Shown here one piece after another: positions 1 through 5,226 of a stretch of DNA of 6,187 nt. Origin of the DNA: CAZART01 sp964487555. Lineage in GTDB: Bacteria; Bacteroidota; Rhodothermia; Rhodothermales; VXPQ01. Within the stretch, counting starts at the first letter, position 1. Each line of letters begins with the position of its first letter. The stretch spans positions 1 to 6,187 of the forward strand of contig CAZART010000206.1 of NCBI GenBank assembly GCA_964487555.1. Reading direction: 5' to 3'. The notes under the pieces were generated by a model, which did not search any database, was not told where the DNA came from, and saw only the letters and a list, made by a program, of their open reading frames with translations. The translations under genes were made by a program, and so were the position numbers.

Positions 1-254
1 ATTTACACCTGGAGCTCCTCGTCAACGGCGATGTCCGCCAGAAGGCCCACACGGCCGACATGATTTTCTCGGTGGCCGACCTGATCGCATACTGCTCGAC
101 CATTTTCACGCTGCTGCCGGGTGATCTGATCTTTACCGGCACCCCGGAAGGCGTCGGATCCGTCGCGGATGGTGATCAGCTGGAAGCTCGGTGCTCCAAG
201 ATTCCGGATCTGCGCGTGAAGGTGACGCGCGAAAAAGTGACGCACGAAAAGTAG
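1..254 (+). CDS. Fumarylacetoacetate hydrolase family protein, FAHD1/YcgM-like (3' end only)
   Basis: This is the C-terminal 83 residues of an enzyme whose 5' part lies left of the window; the stop is TAG at 252-254. The visible segment carries the hallmark end of the FAH fold: VNGDVRQKAHTADMIF, then the LLPGDLIFTGTPEGVG block (about visible residues 38-52), which in this family shapes the active-site end of the beta-roll. The order 'VNG-x-RQ ... MIFS ... GD-I-TGTP-GVG' resembles human FAHD1 and E. coli YcgM as I remember them, so hydrolysis of acylpyruvates or decarboxylation of oxaloacetate is the best guess. The metal-binding Glu/Asp residues are outside the window, so substrate cannot be fixed. 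The last ten residues are a direct repeat, VTREK-VTHEK, encoded by two 15-base units. The gene converges on lysA with an 81-base gap. Family assignment is secure; exact activity is inferred. Confidence 0.9.
   Translation, partial: LHLELLVNGDVRQKAHTADMIFSVADLIAYCSTIFTLLPGDLIFTGTPEGVGSVADGDQLEARCSKIPDLRVKVTREKVTHEK
222..251 (+). repeat. Two 15-base tandem units at the 3' end of the FAH gene
   Basis: Units at 222-236 and 237-251 differ at two positions (GTGACGCGCGAAAAA versus GTGACGCACGAAAAG) and encode VTREK followed by VTHEK just before the stop codon. This looks like a small in-frame duplication that lengthened the C-terminus by five residues. Confidence 0.75.
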
Positions 255-265
255 GGCGCTCCGCT

Positions 266-284
266 CTCCGACGCACCGTCGGAG
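266..284. terminator. Hairpin between the convergent FAH and lysA genes, possible bidirectional terminator
   Basis: CTCCGAC (266-272) and GTCGGAG (278-284) are perfect 7-base arms around the loop GCACC. The hairpin lies 11 bases past the FAH stop and about 50 bases past the lysA stop on the other strand. No T-run follows directly on the plus strand. On the minus strand a short T-run (CTTTTC, 245-250) begins about 16 bases beyond the stem. The position suits a shared terminator, but the missing U-tract makes this tentative. An alternative pairing of GCTCCG (258-263) with CGGAGC (280-285) is also possible. Confidence 0.4.
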
Positions 285-335
285 CTTCAACGCGGCCGAG
301 AGCATCGGTACGCGGGTCGTCAGGCACACCGGCCG

Positions 336-1571
336 CTACGGAACACGCACCACCGCCGCATCCATCGCTTCTTCAACGAGCTCGAGATGCGTTCGTCGCC
401 GCCGCACGAGTTGGAACTCGCCGTCGGCCGTCAGCAGCGCCTCGGCCGGAAGCGGCCGGAAGTTGTACTCCGACGCCATCGCCATCGCATACGCACCGGC
501 ATCAAGGATCGCCAGCACGTCACCTTCTCGGATCTCCTGTACCTGACGGGTCCTGGCAAATACATCCCCCGACTCGCAGATGTTACCTGCCACGTCGTAC
601 TCCGCGGGCCGTCCTTCCGGGTTCGACAGGTTGTAAATCGCATGGTACGCTCCATAGATCGCCGGACGAACGAGGTGATTCATGCCTGAATCCGTACCGG
701 CGAAAACGCGCCCACGGTTCGTCTTCAGCGTGTTTACGCCAACGAGGAGCACGCCGGCTTCGGCGGTGAGGAAACGGCCGGGTTCAAACCAGAACGACAG
801 GCCTTCGGAGGGATGACGATCCGAGAACGCCTGAAGGGGCTCGACAATCCTTTCTCCGAAGTCGTTCAGGTTGATAGGCCGGTCATCGGGGCTGTAAGCG
901 ATTCCTAGTCCTCCGCCGAAATTGAGGAAACGGATTTTCGCGAAGGAATCGGCCGCCTCCAACAGCACCGTCATCGCTTTCCAGAGGGTCTCGGCACTCA
1001 TGATGCCGCTGCCGATGTGCTGATGCAGACCCACGATGTGCAAGTCGTGACAACGTACGACGTCGTGAATGGCGTCGATCTGCTCCACGGGAATTCCAAA
1101 TTTCGAGCGCTCACCGGCCGTGATCACGTGTTCGTGGTGACCTGCTCCCACCTGCGGATTTAACCGCACGCAAACGGCGCTTCCGGGCGCGTATCGTCCG
1201 AACTTTTCAAGACGCGAGAGTTCGCCGATGTTCAGCAACACCCTGAGGGACGCCGCATCCTTCATCTCGGCATCCGTCATGTTGTTGGCCGAAAAGAGGA
1301 TGCGTTCGGGCGGAAATCCCACCCGAAGAGCCAGGTGGAGTTCACCCGGCGATACGGCGTCGATTCCAAGCCCTTCGTCGAGAAGAATGCGGAGCACGGC
1401 AGGGCAGCTGTTCGCCTTCATGGCGTACAGAAGGCGAAAGGGGATGCCGCTCATATGCCGGCGCAGTGATTCGCATTGACGGCGGAGCACACGCTCGGAG
1501 TAGACATAAGTCGGTGTGCCGAATGACTCGGCGGCCCGCAGTAGCGCGGCGTTGTCGAAGGTGGGCTTCAC
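336..1571 (-). CDS. lysA: Diaminopimelate decarboxylase
   Basis: A 411-residue PLP-dependent enzyme that decarboxylates meso-2,6-diaminopimelate to L-lysine, the last step of the DAP pathway, in the cytoplasm. It is a fold-III (alanine-racemase-like) decarboxylase of normal length. Visible motifs: the PLP lysine K52 in YAMKAN; HIGSG at 185-189 and FGGGLG at 218-223, which bind the cofactor phosphate; EPGR at 263-266; the catalytic CESGD at 332-336, whose Cys comes from the partner subunit of the dimer; and GAYAMAMASEYN at 359-370 near the C-terminus. The GTG start (1569-1571) is chosen because the N-terminus (FDNAALLRAAESFGTPTYVY) aligns with the usual family start. There is no Shine-Dalgarno site before it; the stop is TAG. 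It is the last gene of the minus-strand series, 68 bases after ltaE. Related decarboxylases (carboxynorspermidine, arginine) are less likely given the CESGD and GAYAM-S-YN motifs. Confidence 0.95.
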   Translation of the reverse strand: MKPTFDNAALLRAAESFGTPTYVYSERVLRRQCESLRRHMSGIPFRLLYAMKANSCPAVLRILLDEGLGIDAVSPGELHLALRVGFPPERILFSANNMTDAEMKDAASLRVLLNIGELSRLEKFGRYAPGSAVCVRLNPQVGAGHHEHVITAGERSKFGIPVEQIDAIHDVVRCHDLHIVGLHQHIGSGIMSAETLWKAMTVLLEAADSFAKIRFLNFGGGLGIAYSPDDRPINLNDFGERIVEPLQAFSDRHPSEGLSFWFEPGRFLTAEAGVLLVGVNTLKTNRGRVFAGTDSGMNHLVRPAIYGAYHAIYNLSNPEGRPAEYDVAGNICESGDVFARTRQVQEIREGDVLAILDAGAYAMAMASEYNFRPLPAEALLTADGEFQLVRRRRTHLELVEEAMDAAVVRVP

Positions 1572-1612
1572 GTGGGTGTTGAGAATCGATTCGCTTCGGT
1601 AGTAGGATGGTG

Positions 1613-1627
1613 AAGGGTATGACCCTT
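1613..1627. repeat. Small inverted repeat between ltaE and lysA
   Basis: AAGGGT (1613-1618) and ACCCTT (1622-1627) flank the three bases ATG, forming a 6-base stem 12 bases past the ltaE stop on the minus strand. No T-run follows on either strand, so it is not a typical intrinsic terminator. It might stabilise an mRNA end or cause partial attenuation before lysA, or be chance. Confidence 0.35.
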
Positions 1628-1639
1628 GCTCCGGCTCAC

Positions 1640-2674
1640 TTACGTCACGACGGCGGCCCCGTAGAGGCGGTGCATCGCCGACAATGCCTTTTCGATCTGC
1701 TTCGCGTCCACGTCTCGGTGCGTCGTGGCACGGATCGTCGTAGGTCCGAACGGTACCATGAGTACGCCCTCATCCTTTAGCTGCGCGAGAACGCCTGAGG
1801 CATCGCCTTCCACAACGTCGAATATCACAATGTTCGTCTGAACGCGGTCAAGGTTGACGCGGAAGACGGAGAGTTCGGCGATACCCTCTGCGAGACGGCG
1901 CGCCTTCACGTGGTCGTCGGCAAGGCGCGGCCGCTCGTACTCGAGGGCGTAGAGTCCGGCGGCGGCGATGATGCCGGTCTGTCGCATACCGCCGCCAAGC
2001 ATCTTTCGGTAATGCCGGGCCGCCGCAATCAAGTCCTCGCTCCCTGCCAGGACCGATCCAACCGGCGCACCCAGCCCTTTCGACAGGCACACGCTTACCG
2101 TGTCAAAGGGCGCGGCGTAGTCTCGCTCCGACACGCCGGAAGCCGCCGTGGCATTCCATACCCGTGCCCCGTCCAGATGGAGGTTTAACGCGTGTTTGCG
2201 AGCGGTCCGGGCGACGTCCACGATCGCTTCAAGCGGATAAACGATCCCGCCGGCTTTGTTGAGCGTGTTTTCGAGACACACGAGCCGCGAGGGCGGATCC
2301 CAGTAGTTCCCGGGCCGGATTGCGGCCTCGACGTCCCCGCCGCGGAGGACGCCGTTCTCACCATCGACGACGTGCAGCTGAACGCCCGAAATCACGCCAG
2401 GTGCACCTGTTTCATAGTTAAAGATGTGGCTGGATCGGTCGAGGATGATCTCGTCCCCCGGACGCGTCGACACCTTCACGCCGAGTTGATTTCCCATCGT
2501 GCCGGACGGTACGAAAAGAGCGGCCTCCTTTCCGAGCAGATCCGCGACGCGATCCTGAAGTTGAATGACCGTCGGGTCCTCACCAAAAACGTCGTCACCG
2601 ACTTCGGCCTCGTACATGGCCTTGCGCATGCCGTCCGTCGGCCGAGTAACCGTATCACTCCGCAAATCGATCAT
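1640..2674 (-). CDS. ltaE: Low-specificity L-threonine aldolase
   Basis: A 344-residue PLP enzyme (fold type I, beta-eliminating lyase/threonine aldolase family) that cleaves L-threonine or L-allo-threonine to glycine and acetaldehyde in the cytoplasm. The signature N-terminus MIDLRSDTVTRPTDGMR is intact. By analogy with the E. coli enzyme, S6 and R171 (in LHLDGAR) should bind the substrate carboxylate, H83 (SSHIFNYE) should stack on the PLP ring, K199 (SVCLSKGLGAPVGS) should form the Schiff base, and R315 (TTIRATTH) should complete the carboxylate site. The GGGMRQTG segment at 227-234 is also typical. Length is normal and no motif is lost. The ATG at 2672-2674 is the only sensible start because it begins the conserved DLRSDT block. 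It starts 11 bases after the mtgA stop, implying co-transcription, without a Shine-Dalgarno site. Stereospecificity cannot be read from sequence; the low-specificity type is the usual one in bacteria. Confidence 0.95.
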   Translation of the reverse strand: MIDLRSDTVTRPTDGMRKAMYEAEVGDDVFGEDPTVIQLQDRVADLLGKEAALFVPSGTMGNQLGVKVSTRPGDEIILDRSSHIFNYETGAPGVISGVQLHVVDGENGVLRGGDVEAAIRPGNYWDPPSRLVCLENTLNKAGGIVYPLEAIVDVARTARKHALNLHLDGARVWNATAASGVSERDYAAPFDTVSVCLSKGLGAPVGSVLAGSEDLIAAARHYRKMLGGGMRQTGIIAAAGLYALEYERPRLADDHVKARRLAEGIAELSVFRVNLDRVQTNIVIFDVVEGDASGVLAQLKDEGVLMVPFGPTTIRATTHRDVDAKQIEKALSAMHRLYGAAVVT

Positions 2675-2685
2675 ATCCCAGAAAT

Positions 2686-3393
2686 CTAATACCCCATCTG
2701 ACCCATCCGCCGCAAAATAATGCTCGTATACCTTCCCATTCGCTGCGGCGAACGCTGGCGGGGCGCGGGAATTACTGCGGCCAGCGAGGCGGCCTGATGG
2801 CGGTTCAAATTCGACGCGGACATGCCGTAGTAGTGCCTCGATGCGGCCTCCGCTCCGTAAACGCCGCTATCCCATTCGATCACGTTAAGATACAACGTGA
2901 GGATTCGTTCTTTAGGCAGGAGGAGTTCGGCGAGTATGGCGAGCGGCACCTCGAACGCCTTTCGAATGAATGAGCTGTGGGTGGTCATGAAGAGATTCTT
3001 CACGAGCTGCTGGGTGATCGTCGAGCCGCCGCGCCACGTCCTGCCCCGCCGCCGATTATCCTCCATGGCTTTCTCGACAGCCTGCCAGTCGATGCCGAAA
3101 TGATTGTAGAAGCGGCCGTCTTCTGCCGCGACGACGGCGTGCGCGAGGTGAGGGGAGATGCGGCTTCGAGCAACCGGCCTGTACGAGTAGACAACCGTTC
3201 CTTCGCTCACCACACCCTCGATGGCGCGCTGGATCTGGACCCCGGTGACGGGGGGCGGGACCACATTGTATATGAGAAGGAGAAACGTACAGAAGCCGTA
3301 GTAAGAGGCCAGGACCGTCATGACGGCAGCACCGGCACGGCTCAAAAACCTGCCCGCGCCCGATCGCTTCTTCTGCCGTGACTTCTTGCTCAC
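2686..3393 (-). CDS. mtgA: Monofunctional biosynthetic peptidoglycan transglycosylase
   Basis: A 235-residue inner-membrane glycosyltransferase of family GT51, which polymerises lipid II into glycan strands on the outer face of the cytoplasmic membrane. A basic cytoplasmic N-terminus (residues 1-20, MSKKSRQKKR and onward) is followed by one membrane anchor at about 21-44. The catalytic motifs then appear in order: AAEDGRFYNHFGID with catalytic E91; GGSTITQQLVKN at 122-133; RKAFE at 144-148 with the second Glu, E148; and KERILTLYLN at 161-170. No transpeptidase domain follows; the protein ends at MGQMGY, as usual for MtgA, so it is monofunctional and not a PBP1-type enzyme. The start is GTG at 3391-3393, giving a basic N-terminus next to the anchor; no Shine-Dalgarno site is seen. 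It lies 86 bases after greA and 11 bases before ltaE. Confidence 0.95.
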   Translation of the reverse strand: MSKKSRQKKRSGAGRFLSRAGAAVMTVLASYYGFCTFLLLIYNVVPPPVTGVQIQRAIEGVVSEGTVVYSYRPVARSRISPHLAHAVVAAEDGRFYNHFGIDWQAVEKAMEDNRRRGRTWRGGSTITQQLVKNLFMTTHSSFIRKAFEVPLAILAELLLPKERILTLYLNVIEWDSGVYGAEAASRHYYGMSASNLNRHQAASLAAVIPAPRQRSPQRMGRYTSIILRRMGQMGY

Positions 3394-3479
3394 GTTCGGC
3401 TTTCGGGATGAACCTCGGTGGAGTGCGATTTCCGTTACAGGTTCGCGAATTTAATGCGTCATGACGGGGCAGAAGCCGC
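3394..3479 (-). other. greA-mtgA intergenic gap with a 10-base palindrome
   Basis: The 86-base gap holds a perfect palindrome CGTCATGACG at 3457-3466, just past the greA stop on the minus strand. Directly after it on that strand comes an AT-rich stretch, TTAAATTCG, that is one base from the Bacteroidota -7 consensus (TAnnTTTG). A separate mtgA promoter is possible but not established; 10-base palindromes occur by chance about once per kilobase. Confidence 0.25.
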
Positions 3480-3959
3480 TCACCGAGAGATATCGAGCAC
3501 TTCGAACCGCATCGTGCCCGCCGGCACATCCACTTCAATCACGTCGCCGATGGCCGATCCAAGCAGTCCCTTTCCGATCGGGCTCGTGATGGATATTTTT
3601 CCCGCGCTCAAATCGGCCTCGTGCGAAGACACCAGCTGGAAGGTTTGCTCGGTATCCGCCTTGAGGTTCTTGACCCTGACGTTTGAGAGGATGCGTGCCT
3701 TGCTTGCATCGACGTTTTTCTCGTCGACCAGCCGAGCGCTCGAGATGGTTGCCTCTATTTTGGCAATACGCGCCTCAAGATGCCCCTGCGCCTCCTTCGC
3801 GGCGTCGTACTCGGCATTTTCGGAGAGGTCGCCTTTCTCGCGTGCCTCCTGAATGGCACTCGCGATGCGGGCCCGCTCTTTGACCTTCAGAAACCGCAGC
3901 TCTTGCTTGAGATTTTCGAGGCCCTCTTCCGTCAGATAGACTGTCTGCTGCTGCTCCAT
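3480..3959 (-). CDS. greA: Transcription elongation factor GreA
   Basis: A 159-residue factor that enters the RNA polymerase secondary channel and stimulates cleavage of the backtracked transcript 3' end, rescuing stalled complexes. The N-terminal coiled-coil hairpin spans about residues 8-78, with the acidic tip in KGDLSENAEYDAAKEAQ; D44 and E47 correspond to the catalytic acidic pair (D41/E44 in E. coli). The C-terminal FKBP-like domain (about 82-157) contains the family signature SPIGKGLLGSAIGD at 126-139. Length is normal and the tip is of the GreA type. The ATG at 3957-3959 gives the expected N-terminus (YLTEEGLENLKQEL), with no Shine-Dalgarno site. It stands 340 bases downstream of the mepS-like gene, so it probably has its own promoter, and is followed by mtgA after 86 bases. 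Confidence 0.96.
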   Translation of the reverse strand: MEQQQTVYLTEEGLENLKQELRFLKVKERARIASAIQEAREKGDLSENAEYDAAKEAQGHLEARIAKIEATISSARLVDEKNVDASKARILSNVRVKNLKADTEQTFQLVSSHEADLSAGKISITSPIGKGLLGSAIGDVIEVDVPAGTMRFEVLDISR

Positions 3960-4026
3960 GAATTAGGATTTCGATTGGTCGACGCACAACTCGCCGTCCG
4001 CGATAGCAACGGCAAGGTACCCATCT

Positions 4027-4054
4027 TCAATATAATTAGGGAACTCGGCACAAA
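4027..4054 (-). promoter_or_regulatory. Candidate greA promoter
   Basis: On the minus strand a TTTG (4051-4054) is followed after 16 bases by TATATTGA (4027-4034) inside an AT-rich patch, loosely resembling the Bacteroidota -33/-7 pattern (TTTG, TAnnTTTG). It would give a greA leader of about 60 bases. The spacing is shorter than usual and two -7 bases deviate, so this is a weak call based mainly on AT-richness and position. Confidence 0.25.
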
Positions 4055-4110
4055 AAGAGAACGCCACGGCCTACATCGCAGGCTGCGGCGGAATACTTTG
4101 TACCGGTGCC

Positions 4111-4157
4111 CTCAAAGGAAACGGCTGGATAGCGCAAGCATCCAGCCGTTCTATGAG
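4111..4157 (-). terminator. Long hairpin downstream of the mepS-like gene, likely terminator or structured leader
   Basis: AACGGCTGGAT (4120-4130) pairs perfectly with ATCCAGCCGTT (4140-4150). Inside the 9-base loop, GC (4132-4133) can pair with GC (4138-4139), leaving a 4-base cap (GCAA on the plus strand, TTGC on the minus strand) and one bulged base. An outer CTCA/TGAG pairing (4111-4114 with 4154-4157) extends the structure across an uneven internal loop. On the minus strand the stem is followed by a broken T-rich tract, GTTTCCTTTGAG, which suits a weak intrinsic terminator about 150 bases after the lipoprotein stop. A structured element in a long greA leader is the alternative. Confidence 0.5.
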
Positions 4158-4179
4158 TCAGTTACACGCTGGTCTGAAT

Positions 4180-4194
4180 CAATGGATCCCATTG
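4180..4194. repeat. Inverted repeat CAATGG-ATC-CCATTG
   Basis: Six-base arms at 4180-4185 and 4189-4194 flank three bases. The right arm overlaps the first two bases of the adjacent tandem 10-mer. It could be an operator half-site pair or chance. Confidence 0.35.
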
Positions 4195-4213
4195 TCGTGA
4201 CCCTGTCGTGACC
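4193..4213. repeat. Tandem 10-mer TGTCGTGACC, two copies
   Basis: Two identical copies of TGTCGTGACC, at 4193-4202 and 4204-4213, are separated by one C, so the repeat period is 11 bases, close to one helical turn. It lies about 234 bases upstream of the greA start codon. Such spacing is typical of direct-repeat protein sites, but no regulator can be named. Confidence 0.5.
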
Positions 4214-4299
4214 GGCCCGCGTGCGTCCCTCCGTAAGGTGCCCGTCCGTACGAACGCGAAGAACGTGCGTCCGTCCTAATTAGACGAGTGTCAAACGAG

Positions 4300-4935
4300 C
4301 TACCAGCCGACGCGCTCGCGCTTCGGCCCCTCGGACGCGTCCTCTCGCGGGAGATTCGGGCGCGGTCCGCTGCCTGTAACGCGAGTGCGATCGGTGACGG
4401 ACCGACCCTCCGATTCGGGCAGAATTCGCCGAGACGTCCAGTAGGAATTAGTCCAGTAATCCTGATCCAGATCTGAGGTCGTCACGCCCTGGCTGCTTGA
4501 AGCATGGGCAAAATCGCCGTCCTTCAGGTAAATCCCTACGTGTCGGGTCTTGGTCGGCAGCTTGAAGAACACCAGATCACCGGGTCGAAGATCGCCGCGC
4601 TTCACCAAAGCGCCGCGGCCGACCTGCTCGCGCGTGGTGCGCGGTAACTGGATGTTAAAGGCTCTTTCATAGACTTTCTGCACAAACGCCGAACAGTCAA
4701 TCCCCTTCGCCGTCGTGCCCCCGAGCTCGTGCGGCGTCCCAGCCCATTCGGAGATCTCGGAATGGAGTCGGTACTCGACGTCCGTCAGCGAATGTTCGAC
4801 AGCCGTCCGTCGCTCCGCCTGCGTTTCGACTTCAGGAGGATCGAGCGCCAGCTGATTGGTCGGCGTACATGCCGAAAGCATTAGGAAGAAGGAAAGCAGC
4901 GCCGCTAGCTCCACTGATCGCACGCATCGCTCCAT
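4300..4935 (-). CDS. NlpC/P60 family lipoprotein, MepS (Spr)-like murein endopeptidase
   Basis: Probably a membrane-anchored cysteine peptidase that cuts peptide cross-links in peptidoglycan. The ORF is open from an ATG at 5004 (234 residues), but I prefer the ATG at 4933-4935 (211 residues). That start gives a normal 22-residue lipoprotein signal, MERCVRSVELAALLSFFLML plus SA, followed by the lipobox Cys (LSAC); the longer form would put 45 residues before that Cys. In 234-residue numbering, the NlpC/P60 domain spans about 77-195: nucleophile C104 in GIDCSAFVQKVYE, H155 in RHVGIYL, and third residue H167 in FAHASSSQGV. PRTTREQVGRG and RPGDLVFF match E. coli MepS closely. After RRIL (191-194) comes a 40-residue charged tail rich in R, E, G and P that MepS lacks. 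There is no SH3-type domain. Fold is certain; the exact bond cleaved is inferred. Confidence 0.88.
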   Translation of the reverse strand: MERCVRSVELAALLSFFLMLSACTPTNQLALDPPEVETQAERRTAVEHSLTDVEYRLHSEISEWAGTPHELGGTTAKGIDCSAFVQKVYERAFNIQLPRTTREQVGRGALVKRGDLRPGDLVFFKLPTKTRHVGIYLKDGDFAHASSSQGVTTSDLDQDYWTNSYWTSRRILPESEGRSVTDRTRVTGSGPRPNLPREDASEGPKRERVGW

Positions 4936-4997
4936 CGATCGCACGGAAGAGATTGCTCGGGCGAAGCCCTGCACGTTGGGCACAGGTGAGTACATTC

Positions 4998-5033
4998 GGT
5001 TCATGTTACACGACTTGGTTCATGTTGCACGAC
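4998..5033 (-). repeat. 19-base tandem duplication copying the upstream start codon of the mepS-like gene
   Basis: On the minus strand GTCGTGCAACATGAACC (5017-5033) is followed, after AA, by GTCGTGTAACATGAACC (4998-5014). The 17-base copies differ at one position and the period is 19. Each copy contains ATGAAC. The upstream copy opens a five-codon mini-ORF (MNQVV, 5006-5023) ending one base before the ATG at 5002-5004. Confidence 0.8.
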
Positions 5034-5070
5034 GTAACGACCTCGGCATCGGCGGCATTAAGCGTCGGAT

Positions 5071-5103
5071 CAATCATAAGCAGATATCGTACCTAATCCC
5101 AAA
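5071..5103 (-). promoter_or_regulatory. Candidate promoter of the mepS-like gene
   Basis: Two readings coincide on the minus strand. In sigma-70 terms TTGGGA (5097-5102) is followed after 18 bases by TATGAT (5073-5078), 4/6 and 5/6 matches to consensus. In Bacteroidota terms TTTG (5100-5103) is followed after 21 bases by TATGATTG (5071-5078), one mismatch to TAnnTTTG. Transcription would begin near 5064, about 60 bases before the ATG at 5004 or 130 before the ATG at 4935. Confidence 0.5.
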
Positions 5104-5226
5104 TTAAAAAGATGTACCCGATGCCCTGAGCAATGGGGCCGCCATCCTCCCATAGGCAATACAAGAAGGCGGCGTGCCTCCTCCGGTGCTTTTCTTCTTT
5201 CATCCCTTACTAGATTTCAACGCACT

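Larger units (their letters stand above)
3960..4299 (-). other. Non-coding gap between the mepS-like gene and greA
   Basis: This 340-base stretch between two same-strand genes has no ORF with recognisable family features. Reading along the minus strand it contains: a cluster of CGTGCGTCC-type repeats next to the lipoprotein stop (4220-4228 and 4264-4272), a tandem 10-mer (4193-4213), a small inverted repeat (4180-4194), a large hairpin (4111-4157), and an AT-rich promoter-like segment (4027-4054). It should hold the end of the lipoprotein transcript and the greA promoter and 5' leader. No tRNA or known riboswitch was recognised. Confidence 0.6.
4936..5226. other. Divergent intergenic region between mepS-like and bacilliredoxin genes
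   Basis: This 291-base region (222 if the lipoprotein starts at 5004) must contain promoters for both divergent genes. The lipoprotein candidate promoter and the tandem duplication are listed separately. For the bacilliredoxin I see only a weak AT-rich candidate, TAGATTTC at 5211-5218, so close to the ATG at 5227 that its mRNA would have almost no leader. No further gene or RNA was recognised here. Confidence 0.5.

Noticed and set aside
191..769. Long plus-strand open frame of 192 codons opposite the end of lysA
   Set aside because: It lies antisense to a well-conserved lysA, is rich in R, P, S and H as expected for a GC-rich shadow frame, and shows no family features.
2192..2689. Plus-strand open frame of 165 codons opposite ltaE
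   Set aside because: Fully antisense to ltaE with all its catalytic motifs; the translated sequence has no recognisable domain, so it is a shadow.
3457..3466. Palindrome CGTCATGACG as a regulator operator
   Set aside because: A 10-base palindrome is expected about once per kilobase by chance, and nothing else supports an operator there; kept only as a note in the intergenic entry.
3056..3538. Minus-strand open frame of 160 codons bridging the greA-mtgA gap
   Set aside because: It overlaps both greA and mtgA in another frame and is Arg-, Cys- and Pro-rich; mtgA in the correct frame has every GT51 motif.
3418..3852. Plus-strand open frame of 144 codons opposite greA
   Set aside because: Serine-rich antisense translation of the conserved greA; no independent evidence of coding.
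4111..4157. Hairpin considered as part of a tRNA gene
   Set aside because: No cloverleaf can be drawn: no T-arm GTTC-type loop or acceptor stem at the right distances.
3780..4211. Plus-strand open frame reaching from greA into the 340-base gap, a possible hidden gene
   Set aside because: About 40% of it is antisense to greA, and the part in the gap runs through the hairpin and the tandem 10-mer. Its translation has no hydrophobic core pattern or known motif.
4220..4272. CGTGCGTCC repeats (4220-4228, 4264-4272) as a possible CRISPR or repeat array
   Set aside because: Only two 9-base copies 44 bases apart with no further units; too short and too few for an array.
5165..5185. GGCGGCGTGCC-type short inverted repeat before the bacilliredoxin gene as a riboswitch or terminator
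   Set aside because: Only a four-base stem can be formed; no known riboswitch core is recognisable.
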